Below are positions 43,001-55,249 of a DNA stretch of 64,000 nt, in pieces. This stretch comes from Ascaris suum (lineage: Eukaryota; Nematoda; Chromadorea; Rhabditida; Ascarididae). Position 1 is the stretch's first letter; each line of letters begins with the position of its first letter. The DNA is taken from NCBI GenBank assembly GCA_013433145.1, contig CM024168.1:14376868-14440867 (forward strand). Direction: 5' to 3'. Under the pieces are notes generated by a model that worked only from the letters and a program-made list of their open reading frames with translations, did not search any database and was not told the origin of the DNA. Position numbers and translations under genes: made by a program.

Positions 43001-46000
43001 AGGTGAGATTTTACAAGCAGTAAGTCGATATGCGATTTGTGTGTATATACATAAACAAATATTTTAATAAAGCATGATAAAATAAATAATAAATAAATCA
43101 AACAAGTAAGGAAATGAATTTTGCTGTTTTTGTTTATATTATATTTGCACTGGGTGTATGTAATTTGTTGATCTGTTTACATGGGATTAATGCAAAAGTG
43201 CAGTGTTACTTGTTCTTCAGTACTGTAAGGGTTTATTTCGAGTTATTAGAATGCTCGATTGTATGTGCATGTTAAGCTGCCGACAAGGTGAACGTGCGGT
43301 AAGGGTTCTATGGTTCTGCTTCCAAATTTTGAGGTGACCTGGATGTTTTGTATTTATTGCATCCCACTCTGTTTTTGAAAAATGGTGACAGATGTGCGTA
43401 ACTATGATTGTGATAGTCTCACAGCCACTTAAACAGAGAGGAATGCGTTCGTCTTCAAATGGTGAGTAAGTAATCGTTATTAATACTTCCATTGTATATA
43501 AAATAATATCTTTTTTTTTCATTTGTGCTGCTTAATGTTTGTCACATAAGCCGTTGCCAATGTTCTCTTCTTTAGTTCTGCTGGAAAAAGTCGAACGTGA
43601 CGCACGTGCAGCCGAGCAATTACAACGACGTCAAAAGGAGATGGCAAAAATGCCCCGTTATGGACAGAACCAGGCTATGGGTTATCTACAGGCCTCATGC
43701 TCCGAGTATGAGAAGATGATAGCTGAATTTAACGAGACACTCGATCGCGTCGAAGGCATAATATCGGCGAAACTCAACCGCGACCCAAACGTAAGCATAA
43801 GTTTCACATTCACATATTGAAGGAATAATGCATGTGAGATAACAGCCTACGCTTCATTGCCATTATTATGCATATTCTCCAGATATAAAATTCGATACAG
43901 TCTTGAATGCCTTTTCATCCATTGTATCGGAGGCATAGCCAAAAAGGGTCAAGAAAGGCGACCGTCATCCCTTGAAGTTTTATGCAGCGGCTTATGGAGA
44001 AAAGAACGCACAGACATAGGGCAGTAAAAGTTCATCGCCTTCTACAGATTTTTGCGTTGTTCCACAATATGCCAGCTACGCTTGTGCTGCGCGGATACAA
44101 AACGTTCATTGAATCGGTGCGATTGAAGCTACTGCTTAATGTCGTTATCTGCTGAGCAGACGCATTTTCACACAAAATTCATTCCAGCTACCTTTCGTCG
44201 AAATTCTTTCCTGTGATTTTGAGGATAGGAGTCCGCACAGCTGCGTCTTCCAACATATCTCCACTTCATCATCTTTTCTGATGATTCGCAGCAAGATAGG
44301 ACGTAACTGCATATAAATGAGTCGAAACAAATTGTGAAAATGGTTTCTTTCTTGCCAACAATATGCGTTACCACCAAAGCTACCACCAATAAAAAAAAAT
44401 GATGATTAGATGTATGTTATACGGATTCGTTGTATGGCAAATAAATATATTTAAGCAGCTAGAGTTTATGAGGAATTTGGGATGGGGAAGAGGATATCAA
44501 AGGGATTCATTAAAAATTGCTGGATATTGGAATGGAGTATTCGTATCTTTGACATTGTGTTTCTTTGTTGTGTAATTTTATGATATAACAGGTCTTCGAC
44601 CATTTAAACGGATTTAGGCGATTCCTGTGTGAACGCACTATGTTCTCGCATTTTGTTGATCCTTTTTTGAATGTTATGGCCGTAATTTGTCCCAGCTTAG
44701 TCTTTATGGCCATATGGCCAAATATTGTGGCCATATGACCATTGTATGAAACGTTGAAATGAGAATATTTAAGCGGATTGTTTATAAAATGTTCGTGTCT
44801 TTCAGAAAAACCAGATAACACATCAGGATTTGATGAGCCACTTAAGGCGATTCGACCAGGTGTTTAAGGTGATCGCATCAGATGTTTATCAGTGTAATCA
44901 GCAGGTTCAGGTGAGCAGAGTTGTTTGTGTTTTACTGTGTTGTTTCTTTAAAGGATGCCAGGTGATAAAAAGAAGAGGAATGTTTGAAATGACCCTGTTG
45001 CCCTCCCCAAACTTTGACCGGTTTATACTCAGAAACAAGTTCAAAACACTATTTGAATGGTTACTTTAATACTCAGTGAGGTTTTTTTTTTGAAATGACA
45101 GATTATTCTCCGATGTAAATTATATTCAAAATTTTTGCTAATTTTGATCGTTGTTGTTCATAAACCGGTCAGGAACTGTAATAGTTCTTATTTCTTGCTG
45201 CTATCCCCATTAATAGAGCGAAGAAGATTCCGATTCTGAATGTGCTTTATTGCGCCCACCACAGTGATATTCGATAAGGTCTGCACTTTCATACTGCAAT
45301 CGGCAGCCATTTTCCAGTGCGTTCTCGAAGAAATCTCGAAGGGGTGTGCATCAGATATGCATTACTAACTTGCATCTTTTTTCCCAGTTATTCATTATTT
45401 GAAGAGAAATATCAAATTGACGTGAGGTTCGAGCGAGCTTGAATAAAAGAATTTAAATATTTGTCGAGTTTGTAAAAGAGGCATTTATTGATGTGCTTCA
45501 CTTTTTCTAATACCGCAGTGATTTATTTTGAGCATTTGCAAATTCGTGTTTCCAAAGCCCATTATGCTGAAGTCATGTCTGGATGCATGTATGTGTATGT
45601 CTGATTGTCGGGTAGTCTCAAACCGAAAACAACTAAAATTGTGAAACAACTTTTTCCACCTTAGAATGGTCTTCTTTAGATGTACAGATTACAGTGGTCC
45701 ATTATCTCCTTAAGTCTTCATAGGAATTCATGTGAATGGATTAAAAATGGAATAAATGATAGCAGACTTTGTATCTCTTTTCATAAGGCTTCTTTTAAAT
45801 ACAAAATAAACGTTCTAACATAAAGAGCAAAGAAGAAGGCTCATATTGCGTTGTTGTTAGCAGAGACAGGACTTAAATAAAGTGGATTATATTAGAATGA
45901 ACTTGATTAATAAAGGAGTGTTTAGGACGCGAAAGAAGCACTGTTGGAGTATCGAAGAAGGATAATGCCCTACGCGCCGGATCCTTTCGAAAAGAAACTG

Positions 46001-49000
46001 GATACTGTACAAAATGCGATCGCGCTTTCTAAATTCACCGGTTATTTTCTGCTGAATTCTTTTTCATTTTTTAAATGGAATGCAAAACTTCGGTTTAGTT
46101 GTTGTGAATTGCCGTGAAAGCAGAATTGAATTGTGGAGTGTAATCATTTCTGGTAGAGAGCGGAGGGAAAGAGAGAGGACTGGCTTGAAAACTCAGAAAT
46201 ACTTTATTACTTTTATTCAATCCAGAAACGTCGTCGCAGTTTGTTGAAATTAAACGTTCTCTGAACCGCGTATAAGTCTCATTTGCAAGCTAAGGATTTT
46301 AAAGTTGGATTAAATGATTTCAACGGCCTAGTGATCGCTCGGGCAGGTAGATGACCATTACCTGGTTACCGTTTGGCTTTTGCAAATATTTCCTCTTGAC
46401 TTTGTTGCAGTAGCCATTGATCTAAGTACTGCAACTTGTAAGCTTGAATCACGCCTAAGAATGTTGTTTCATAATCAATGCAATGGGTACTTATGTTAGA
46501 AAGATGTTTACATTTTGACTCATAAGAGTCTCAGAGATGTTCTACATGCATCCACGCACTATTTGCTATGATCTGAGGGACGATGATTTGCTTATTTGGT
46601 TGAGGAAGAGAGGATTGTATAGAGTATGCAACGTATACGCGACTTTTTATATTTGTGGCTCCTGTGTTTATTCTAAAGAACGATGATCGCATATGAGTGG
46701 GTGCGTTCATGTTGCAGAGCATATCTGATACAAGTTTGATTTTTGTTCAAAGAAGAGTTATTCGGTGATCAAAGGATACAACAAAGTTTTTAGGTGCCGA
46801 AGCTTTCCCGTCGCAGGTGACAATGATGAAAATAGGTGAACTTGCAAAAGCTGCCACTTCGACGCAGCCTGGTGGTAAGCTGTCTTTTTCCTAATCTTTG
46901 CATTATTTCCGCTCTCTAAGAGGTTCGGTTTTGGTTTTTCTAAATGGATGGAGAGAGGGGAGGAAAAAATTTAAGCGCACTTACATTTTCCCTAATTTTC
47001 GTAACGTTGAGGAAAGGGGGAATGAATAGTCTGTTCGACCTTTGGTGGATAGCATTGCTGCAGTTATGATGAAGTTAGTAAATGTTCTATCTCTGAGAGG
47101 TTAATCTTGAAAAGTCTTGTACAAGGGAGCGCGAATAGAGGGAGTGGAGGAGCTAGGAATGAGGAGTCGAGGTGGATAGGAGAATTTGCTAAATGAATTA
47201 GTGGAACCGTGTTGAGAAGAATGACTTCATATTGGATGCACTCCATCAAAGTTGCATATTTTATGGAGGAGTTAGGAAGGTACTCGCGTGTTGGGCAAAA
47301 GACGAGGAGACGGGGGCAGGAAATAGGAGAGATCGAGTGCCAGTGAAACACTTCCTCTTTCATTGTTACCTCTATCAAGTAGCATTCTTTTTTCACTTTC
47401 AACCTGTGCAAAAGGCTGTTTAGGAACGTCAACTTTTATAGTTGGAAGGTGCGGATTGTGTGACTGATATGCGAGAAGGTATTAATTGTATTGATGATTT
47501 AGAATGTTGAAACATACGGGTCCTACTTGTACAAAATTAATGGGTAATATGCATATATAAGTTGTAGAAAGTGAAAGGCAAATAAAAGCTGATGGCATTA
47601 TATAGGTAACGCTTGCAGTCATGTTTTTCTTATCCTCTTCGCTTTTTTTAGCAACTGGTGGTTTTGGCACAAGTGGATCCCTATTCGGATCGAAGCCTTT
47701 AGGAAGCACTCCATTTTCGTTCAGTACACCTTCAAGCGGCACTTCTGCACCATTGTTCAAACTATTCTCCACGCCTTCTACAAGCACCACTGCGCCTCTT
47801 TTTGGTACCGTTGTCTTTTGTTTATATGATATTTGCAGAAAGATTTATTCTTATTTGATGCGATGATCGTACTGCAGTTGCTTATGCCAATTTCATTACG
47901 GTTTCATTACTGCAATAGTTCATGCTGTCCGTGTCATGATTGGATTGATACGGCGCTAGTGTTTGAGGGCAAAATTCTGTGGAGGCAGAAATGAGTCCCC
48001 GGAGGGAAGCGTCGTAAATAGATTGGTAGTTGCCAGGTTTTTCTTGCTTGGTATCATTCGTGCCTCTTGATATACTAAGCGACTTCGTTTATCATTGTCA
48101 CAAGTAAATTTGAGGTTGCCACAGTGTCGCATCGTAGGCAAAATGCGGCTCTTTCTTCCATAATCTTCATCCATTCTTTGGGGTGGATAGAGAACTATTA
48201 GGGAAAATGGGCACTTGTGGCTAGTGAGTGATCCTTGAAATTGAAAATGATCGTGCATCGTTTTAAAATTTGCTCCGCCAGTTACTTATCAAAACAGCTG
48301 TTGAAAATAAGCCTCGGTTCATTGTTTGATATCGACAAGGCGGTGTTAAAGCAGGAAAACAGCCCCTATATCGACTCGCGTCTATCATTTCTCAACTTCT
48401 ATACAAAATCTCTCAAAAGTATCCGTTAAATGAAGAGCACGCAAAAACGCTTTGCATTTTATCACTGATAAGATCACTGTCAATAACGATGGTCGCAAGC
48501 AAGAGAAATCTCGTAATTCTTTTAAAAAAATAGTCATTTGTGTGTGTTCAAGGAATAATTACGTATGGCTCGATCGTGGCAGAAAGGTGTGTGGCCACGT
48601 GGCTGGTGTTAAGCATCTGTTTTGCTGGGATCATATTCATGAATCTGCAATGAAATAATTGGTCATTGTTATGGGGCAGTAGTTACAACTACAATTATAT
48701 TAACAGTAATATTTATAACACCAATGCTGATCTTTTTGCCACTCTTTTTGGAGGTTTACAAGTTTGTTCCCCAGGTAAAGAACTGCAGATGTGCCATAGA
48801 TAATAGGATACTCCGACTCCCAATCTGTTGTTGTCAATGAAATATGTTTCTATTACTATAAATATCGCTTCACTACCAATAACAGTAGTAACACGATTAC
48901 AATTACTGTTACTTTTAGAGTTGCAATAATTGCCAGTTATGCACTTGTGTAAGTGTGGTATGATTGCAGGCAGTACAACAACCTCAACAGCTGGTGCTCC

Positions 49001-49112
49001 ACCGGCTGCACCGACCGCATCCTCATCGTTCACTTTTGGCAACACACTCAACTCGTCGGTTAGTGGCACCCTGTTTGGTGGAAGTGCTAGTAAACCGCTG
49101 TTCGGGAAATGA
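37068..49112 (+). CDS. npp-4: FG nucleoporin, Nup58/Nup45 (NPP-4) type
   Basis: Member of the central-channel Nup62-Nup54-Nup58 complex, whose FG repeats bind transport receptors. Exons: 37068-37206, 39541-39624, 40084-40233, 40485-40737, 41536-41687, 43576-43790, 44806-44910, 45926-46040, 46794-46874, 47652-47804, 48970-49112. Every junction agrees in phase; total about 529 residues. N-terminal region: about 11 FG motifs (FTFG, LFG, MFG, FFG, IFG) in Thr/Ser/Ala-rich linkers. Middle, about residues 200-400: helical coiled coil, with ITQLKERIKKNRELSDEF, EYEKMIAEFNETLDRVEG and ITHQDLMSHLRRFDQVF, the last resembling the ITPQDL segment of vertebrate Nup58. C-terminal region: six more FG motifs, ending PLFGK. 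The FG - coil - FG order separates Nup58 from Nup62 and Nup54, which end in the coil. The end of the exon at 46040 is chosen by phase; a donor at 46007 would break the frame. Confidence 0.88.
38885..38932 (+). repeat. Interrupted (CT)n tract
   Basis: CT-rich simple repeat with a few GT interruptions, in the first nucleoporin intron. Confidence 0.9.
41453..41465 (+). repeat. C13 homopolymer
   Basis: Thirteen C in a row, about 70 bases upstream of the 41536 nucleoporin exon and within its intron. Confidence 0.95.
42174..42186 (+). repeat. G13 homopolymer
   Basis: Thirteen G in a row, preceded by a TG run, in the nucleoporin intron 41688-43575. The same intron also has a C9 run at 42499-42507. 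Confidence 0.95.
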
Positions 49113-49669
49113 TCGCTTTTTGATTTTGCTGTTGAAGAGGATTTGTAAGTTCATTTTTATCGCTTTTGCTTTGTTCTGATCGAAATGACTTGCGATAGGT
49201 GGTGAGCAGTGTGTGTGGTACAACTACAGATGGAAGTTGCTAAACCCTAACGAGGTTTTAGTCCTCTGAGCACTGAGAGAAGCAGAAAGGGGGCAGACAA
49301 TTAATGAAATTCTTTCTCCAAATGCAGAAGTATATCATGTAACTAGAGGGTTTCTCGTAAGGAAAAACAGTTACGACATAAGTGGATTCGTCTTGCGTTG
49401 CAGGATGTAAATGCATCCATCTTTTTCATGTAAGGCCCTTCCAAAAACATGATCAACGTCGTAATCAAGTAGGATGATGGAAGTGGAAGAGGAGAGGGAG
49501 GGGGATGGAGATGATTCCTCTGCCGGAGCTATCATCTCGTTTGACTGTCGCATGTGCAAAAAAATTTCCTCTTAATTTTTGCTCGATTGTAGATCGCTGT
49601 GATTAATCTCGCACTGAAGAATCCTAAAATATAGTTATTTCTTCTTAGGGTACTTTATTCGTCATACCG
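49113..49669. other. Gap between convergent genes
   Basis: 3' flank of the nucleoporin gene and of the minus-strand gene that ends at 49670. The minus-strand poly(A) signal AATAAA is at 49654-49659, about 10 bases past that stop. I saw nothing else. Confidence 0.5.
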
Positions 49670-50104
49670 TCACCGTTTATGTTTTTTCAACTTCCTTAAA
49701 TGATTCGCGACTTCGGCACCGGACACCGTTTGTGAGGACTTCATCATCGCTCTACCTTCCTTTCTTCCTCTCAGTCGAAATCCTGCGGGTCTTTTTGGAT
49801 CCCAATTCAGCTTCCTTTTTACTGTTCTAGCTAGTGCGACCAGATAATTTATTGCATGGATAGTGTATGAATACGGTTGTGATGGGGCTTTTACCTTCGG
49901 CAGAGCTGGTCCTACCTGTTCTTTGGGAAGAAGGGGAGTGAGAGGAAGCGTCTCATACATCCACTCGTTTTGGACATTTTCATAATATTGAAGAAATTGT
50001 GGCTGTCCTGGTTTTCTTGCTGCCAGGTTTTGATTGGAGTACCACCTGCCACAACGGAACCAAAATTTTACGCTGATTAAAGAGAGTGATGCAGTTAGTG
50101 ACAC
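49670..50104 (-). CDS. Small basic protein of unknown family, start uncertain
   Basis: An open frame of 144 codons with no ATG at its left end; the first codon of the open stretch is GTG. The true start is probably in an upstream exon. Acceptor-like sites on the minus strand (TTTAATCAG and TTGTGGCAG) suggest that the body begins around WYSNQNLAARKPGQ. The C-terminal half is very basic and ends in LRKLKKHKR, with KRPAGFRLRGRKEGRAMMK before it. A close AATAAA 10 bases after the stop supports a real gene end. The composition would suit a ribosomal or mitochondrial ribosomal protein, but I do not recognise the family and do not assign one. It is convergent with the nucleoporin gene. Confidence 0.6.
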   Translation of the reverse strand: MSLTASLSLISVKFWFRCGRWYSNQNLAARKPGQPQFLQYYENVQNEWMYETLPLTPLLPKEQVGPALPKVKAPSQPYSYTIHAINYLVALARTVKRKLNWDPKRPAGFRLRGRKEGRAMMKSSQTVSGAEVANHLRKLKKHKR

Positions 50105-53100
50105 CTCTTTTTTAAAAAAATAAATATCATCCTATGAGGACAGTCGTCATGAATTATATGATTTCGAGATATCCTCTCTAAGTAGGAGCTGCGGATATCT
50201 CAAAAAGCTAGGGTTGCCCAAAAAAATCCTCGCAAATGATATCCTAACGGGGCAATATTTGCGTAAGAGCATTCGGAAGTCCCACATTTCCAGGATTTCA
50301 CGAGGGAATTTCAAATTCAAAAACCCTCAAACTGGTCTTACCGAAATCAAGCGCATCCGGAGATATACATCTCCGCATCATCTCTCATCTGCTTTCCTCT
50401 CGGGTCGTCCACTGGTTTGTTCCTTTCACAACAAGCTGCCTTTAGTTTTGAAAGGAAGGAGAGGGCGGAGAGAGGACAGTCGTTTACAGTGCGTAAGAAA
50501 TCGTTTTGTAGAGACAAATTCTGTGTGTTTGTTCTATGGGGATTATTTTGAAAAAAGACGTGAAGCGAGAGCGTCGTTGTATTCCGCTGTTCATTTTTGT
50601 GATGCTCGTTGAAACTGTTCTCGTTCTCTTTCGCTTCGATAGATTCCAACCCGCTGTCATTTATTGTTATTGTTAACCTCCATGTATTGTATTTCTTTGA
50701 CCTTTTTATGTGTTATCTCTGCACAAACTTTATTTTCATATATTTTTGCTGATTTGCGCATATTTTTGCACCAGGCTATGAATAGAACTAATTGTTTATT
50801 GAAGTTTTAGCATTTATTGTATGCAAATTTCGACGTGATGAATAAAAATTTGCGTAAAATTGAATTGCAAAATTAGTGCTTATCGTGAAAACCTAAAAAC
50901 TTATCAGGAGATATTACATAAAGAGCGCTTTCTCAAGCGATAATGACGTTATTGCATTGTATTTCTTAACGTTCACGTTGAGTGTATCGTTGCCGAAGTG
51001 CCTCTAGGAATGTATTTCAGTGGGGAGAGGATGAATGAAGAGAAATAGCGGAAGGAATTTTGTGGGAAATTGTAGTCATCACGCTGTCTCATTTAACTTC
51101 ATGCTTTTTTGTGAAGTTTTATAAGTGGAGACTGAAGTGCTTCTTGCTGGGAGAACTAGCTCGAATTTTTATTTATTTAAGGTCTTTTGGTTATAAGAAA
51201 AAATCCAAAGAGAAAATTAAAGTGTTTAAGTGGCTTGATGCATTGCGTTTCTCTACTTTCGTATTTAATTTGTTGGTGTTTTAAAAAGTGGATTTGAATA
51301 ATTTTTAATTAAAGGAAATTTTTTTTGAACGTTGAGTGATAGGCAGTCTTTATCGTGCAATCCATATGATTTTAAATTTTGAGCCCTTTGTGAATTACTC
51401 ATATTTTTTTAATTCTTTATCTCTCAACCTATAAAATTCGGTTATCATATCCTAGATTCACAAATTCTGATGCATAATATTGAACAGTGTTTTTTTTTCT
51501 CATTATGAGGAAAACAGTTTCTTTGAGAGCGTCGAATTCAAACGTAGTGATCAAGCGATAAAGGTTGTTTCGGTGATATGTGTTTAGAAAATCGAATTTC
51601 TTACTCTCGATACCATATTGTGGAGTTATGCTGCAAATGCAGCAACTTTTTGCTCGAGTATTGCCATTGTTTCACTAATTGTTTTGTCGTTTTTCCTTTC
51701 AGAATTCCACTTGATATGTTGTTATAGATAAGGAATCCATTTGAAAACATATGACGATATGTACTTGAAATAAAATATTATAAACGTTTATAAATAAATA
51801 TTCATACATTAGTAGATAGGTGACAATACGATGAACTTGCTTTTGAAGAGCCATACAAAATAAGTCTTTCTTCTGGATAGAAAATGTTTTTGATGTTTTT
51901 TTCGAATATGGAAAAGATAAGAAACTTTGATGCTATCGAATGATGATATATTGTTGTTGAAATGGAATAAAGTCGTGGAATAAAACAGTTTTCGGCGATT
52001 TCGCTTACTGTTTCTTTCTTGTTGGATATAATTACGTTTTGAAATTGCATTCAAGAATCGAAATGGTGTTCTTAATTGTTTTCCGATTGGAATTTATGTG
52101 TTTAGTGAGACTTCATTTAGCGATTGCTGAATTAATTGTTCGCTCGATAGATAGGATTTGCATATTTAATCAAAAAATAAATAAAAGAAAATTGAATTTT
52201 AATGAGTAAGAAAGTGCGAAATTCATAGATAAAGAAGTTTTGAATGTTTTTATAACGCTTTTCGATGAAATGTATATAAGGAGATGTTTTTTTCATTGGT
52301 CGGCTCACATTTACGATTATGATTACGGATGTGAGAATTTGATGATCATCTCAAATATTGCTCGCTATTAGAAGGTAATTGATATATCTTTGCAACGACG
52401 AATTATGGAACATTTGATTGAGCGACTCAGTTCGATTCATTCTCCTTCATAATGATTTTCTTTAAATTCATTCACTAACCAAACAAATATATTGAAATTA
52501 TTTATTAAAATGCGAGGATTTTAATGCGTGAAACACAAAATTTCCATTCTAAGAACTAGTTACTTTTAAAATAATGGTTACTGGTGGGGGAATAGAAATT
52601 GAAAACAAGTATATGAGTCAACGAGTTGTGAACTTTGATCTCTTTACCTTTCGCTGGCAAAAAAAAACGATTTGTAGTGAGCGGCTTCATGCGGCGAAAG
52701 CTGATCGCTAGTGGAGGGTGATTTGTGAGATGAGTGCAGTTTCTTTGGTTTCTTCTTTTCACGTCGAAATGCATAGTTGCTTTTGTTATCTGGCGTGTAT
52801 TCGCCAATCCATTTCGAGAGGATGAATATCAGATTGAAACGAACACACCTCTCAGCGACTGCATCTATGAGTTCAAGCAGTATCAGCTGAACGGCATTCG
52901 AGAATAAAATGCAAAGTGAGCGCGATTTATTGCTGCAATATGATGCGATATCGGTATAGTTTTATTGCGAAAATGTTATCGCGCCATCTCCCATATTAAA
53001 ATGTCTTTTAATTCTGCGTTAATTTAACCATCTCATGTTATAGATCACTATAATCCACATTTAATATGCAATAGCAGTCGTTTCCGTCTCGAATGATCGT

Positions 53101-53233
53101 AGTCCAGACTCCGATCCTTTAGTTTACGTTCTGATGATGCAACATTTTTTATATGTGAGCACCATTTGTCATAGGAAAGCATGCATACTAGCGAAGCAAA
53201 AACTTTCTTCCTTCACATTGTTTAGGTGTAGAG
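50105..53233. other. Intergenic stretch, no supported gene
   Basis: About 3.1 kb, very AT-rich from 50650 on. It contains the inverted repeat at 50166-50201 and CGGAGAT/ATCTCCG at about 50358-50375. An open frame at 50214-50612 begins with TTG and is mostly basic residues; I judge it spurious. An upstream exon of the minus-strand gene ending at 49670 may lie here but was not pinned down. Confidence 0.4.
50166..50201. repeat. 9-bp perfect inverted repeat
   Basis: GAGATATCC and GGATATCTC are separated by 18 bases. It lies next to TAGGGTTGCCCAAAAAAA, which might be the edge of a small DNA transposon; no second terminus was found. Confidence 0.45.
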
Positions 53234-54585
53234 ATGAGGAGAATACGACGAAAGCGATATACCGGACTGATCGGTCATTTTGATGAGGCACTATCGCTCG
53301 GTCCCATTCATGACCTCACGGATTCTCACTATTTCTTGCCGTATTCGTGTCGTTGTAGAATAAAATGTATGTACACTGCTTAGTATCTACTAGTATTCGC
53401 AGCATCCGCTGTTGCACACATCGAGGAAACGTTGCATTTATCTCAGATATTTAGTTGATTTAATTTGCAGGAACTTATTGTGCTGTGGCAACGTTCACAA
53501 TTCGTGAAAGCACTCATGGCGCCGAGGAAATTATGAGGTCAATGCTTGTGCAGGCACGAAGCAATTGTTTGATTGTTACAAATACGCCTTCTGGGAAACT
53601 TCATGTTGATTCGGTGTTTTGGTCGCAGGATGCGATTTTGTGATACTGGCTGCGTAATTTACAGCTTCATCCCCTAGCTCTCTGAGACTGCTCTTAACTC
53701 ACTTGCTCCGAAAAGAGTCACTTGCTTCGTTTGTGATCTTACGGATCACAGTCGCGAGATATTACAAAAAGATATGTGAGATATGTGTAAGCGATGAATA
53801 TATGGATCTTTTTAGATCTGAAGATTGAGAAAAGATGCGGATGGATGAGACCGTCAAAGCTAACTTTCTGGAGACTTCCTGTATAACGATTTAGCCTCGG
53901 GAGTCAAAAGTTCTATGGGAAAGATCCAAATGACTCGTCGTCTTCGAAAAAACTGGATGAAATTAGCGACGTGGCGTTGCTTTCATCAAATTTACCATCG
54001 TCGATAACATTAGACCGGACAGCAAGTTCGATGTCGACACTACCAAACACATGCAAGGAAGACAGGTATAAATCAGTCCACACCGAAAAGAAGTGAAAAA
54101 GTCACTCGCAGACTGCCTGAAGAAATAGCAATAAAATTCTTTCAGGAAAACAGGCGTAATTAAGGCGCACCTGTCCGCATGAGAAATAAAGAGCTATTGC
54201 ATTCAAACGTACAAAAATAGCCACCTATGGCACACTTGTTCGCACAAATAACCTAACAGGGTTACGGATTCCTTTGCTGTCGTTGCCAAAGAACGACGAA
54301 TTTTCTCACTCTAGGAGGCCACGATTTCTATCTCGTCGGAAATATGGGAATCCGTTGCATTTTTGGGTGGTTCAGGACATTGGCGCCACGTAGGCGGGCC
54401 ACAGTTCCCAATATCCTTGCAATGGAACATCATTCACCAACTTTTCCGCAACAGGTTTGCACGAACCGCATTTTAGCTGTTGGATTTTTCAAACGTTCAG
54501 TGCAAGAGCTTGCAAATGCTCCGTTTGCAAAACGTTTCTGCCTGTCGATGAGTCCGCTTATTCCAAGCAGCCAACCACAGATTAA
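53234..54585 (+). CDS. Possible multi-exon gene of unknown family
   Basis: Short open exons with splice consensus: 53234-53351 (ATG after the acceptor CATTGTTTAG, 5' part MRRIRRKRYTGLIGHFDE), 53471-53537, 53895-54065 (KFYGKDPNDSSSSKKLDE, Ser/Thr-rich), 54315-54389 (YGNPLHFWVVQDIGA) and 54501-54585 (CKCSVCKTFLPVDES, then a stop). The phases agree through all five, giving about 171 residues. The alternative is that the second exon runs on to a stop at 53643, which gives a two-exon 96-residue protein ending SVFWSQDAIL; the later exons would then belong to another gene or be spurious. The donor at 53352 (GTTGTA) is weak. The CxCxxC cluster near the end could bind metal, but I recognise no domain. 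Low certainty that all exons belong together. Confidence 0.35.
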
Positions 54586-55249
54586 TTTGGCACAATCCAA
54601 AGCATGGACTATGAAAAGGTAGTTGAACTTAACACCCTCAGAGCGCCAACAACGTGATCTTGTGTAGAAGATTTCTGCGATGGGAGATCCACATTCTTTA
54701 TTATTTGCTGATACCTTATAAAACTGGTTACCCAGTCAGCAGACTGCAAAAATACATATCACATCACCCTCTCCGGTTCGCTTCTCCATCGATTCAAGAA
54801 AAACAGAGCCATGGTTATTGAAGTAAAGCAGATCGAAGGAATTCATAGATGATTTTCCTAGTTACTGCAGTTATATTTTTATTCATTTTTCGCGCCTTTA
54901 GTTAACATTCGAGAATATGGAATATTTCTCGCTCTTATAGGATTTAATTACACTTACGAAGAGAAAAGTGGACAACGGAATTTTACTTATTATTAAAGAA
55001 GATACTTTTTGAATATTTTGGAAATAGAGATCGAAGGGGTGTACAGAGGTAAGATAACGCCTTATGCTTTCATAGTTTATTTATTGTTCTTTATCATAGG
55101 AAAAATGCATACAAAGGGTACAAAGCTTGGGATTTGCATATTAAAAGGTATAAAAGTTAAATTTAAGGGGCAGAGCTTCATTTGGAGCACTAGTTGTTAA
55201 GGCGAGCACCAGGACATCAAGTTTGATTCAATTCAGAGCGAGGATTACT
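54586..55249. other. Upstream flank of the MSP-domain gene
   Basis: No coding exon seen. It should carry the promoter of the sperm gene that starts at 55250. I found no clear motif by eye. Confidence 0.4.

Noticed and set aside
50214..50612. 133-codon plus-strand frame
   Set aside because: Starts with TTG, overlaps inverted repeats and has no domain; probably chance.
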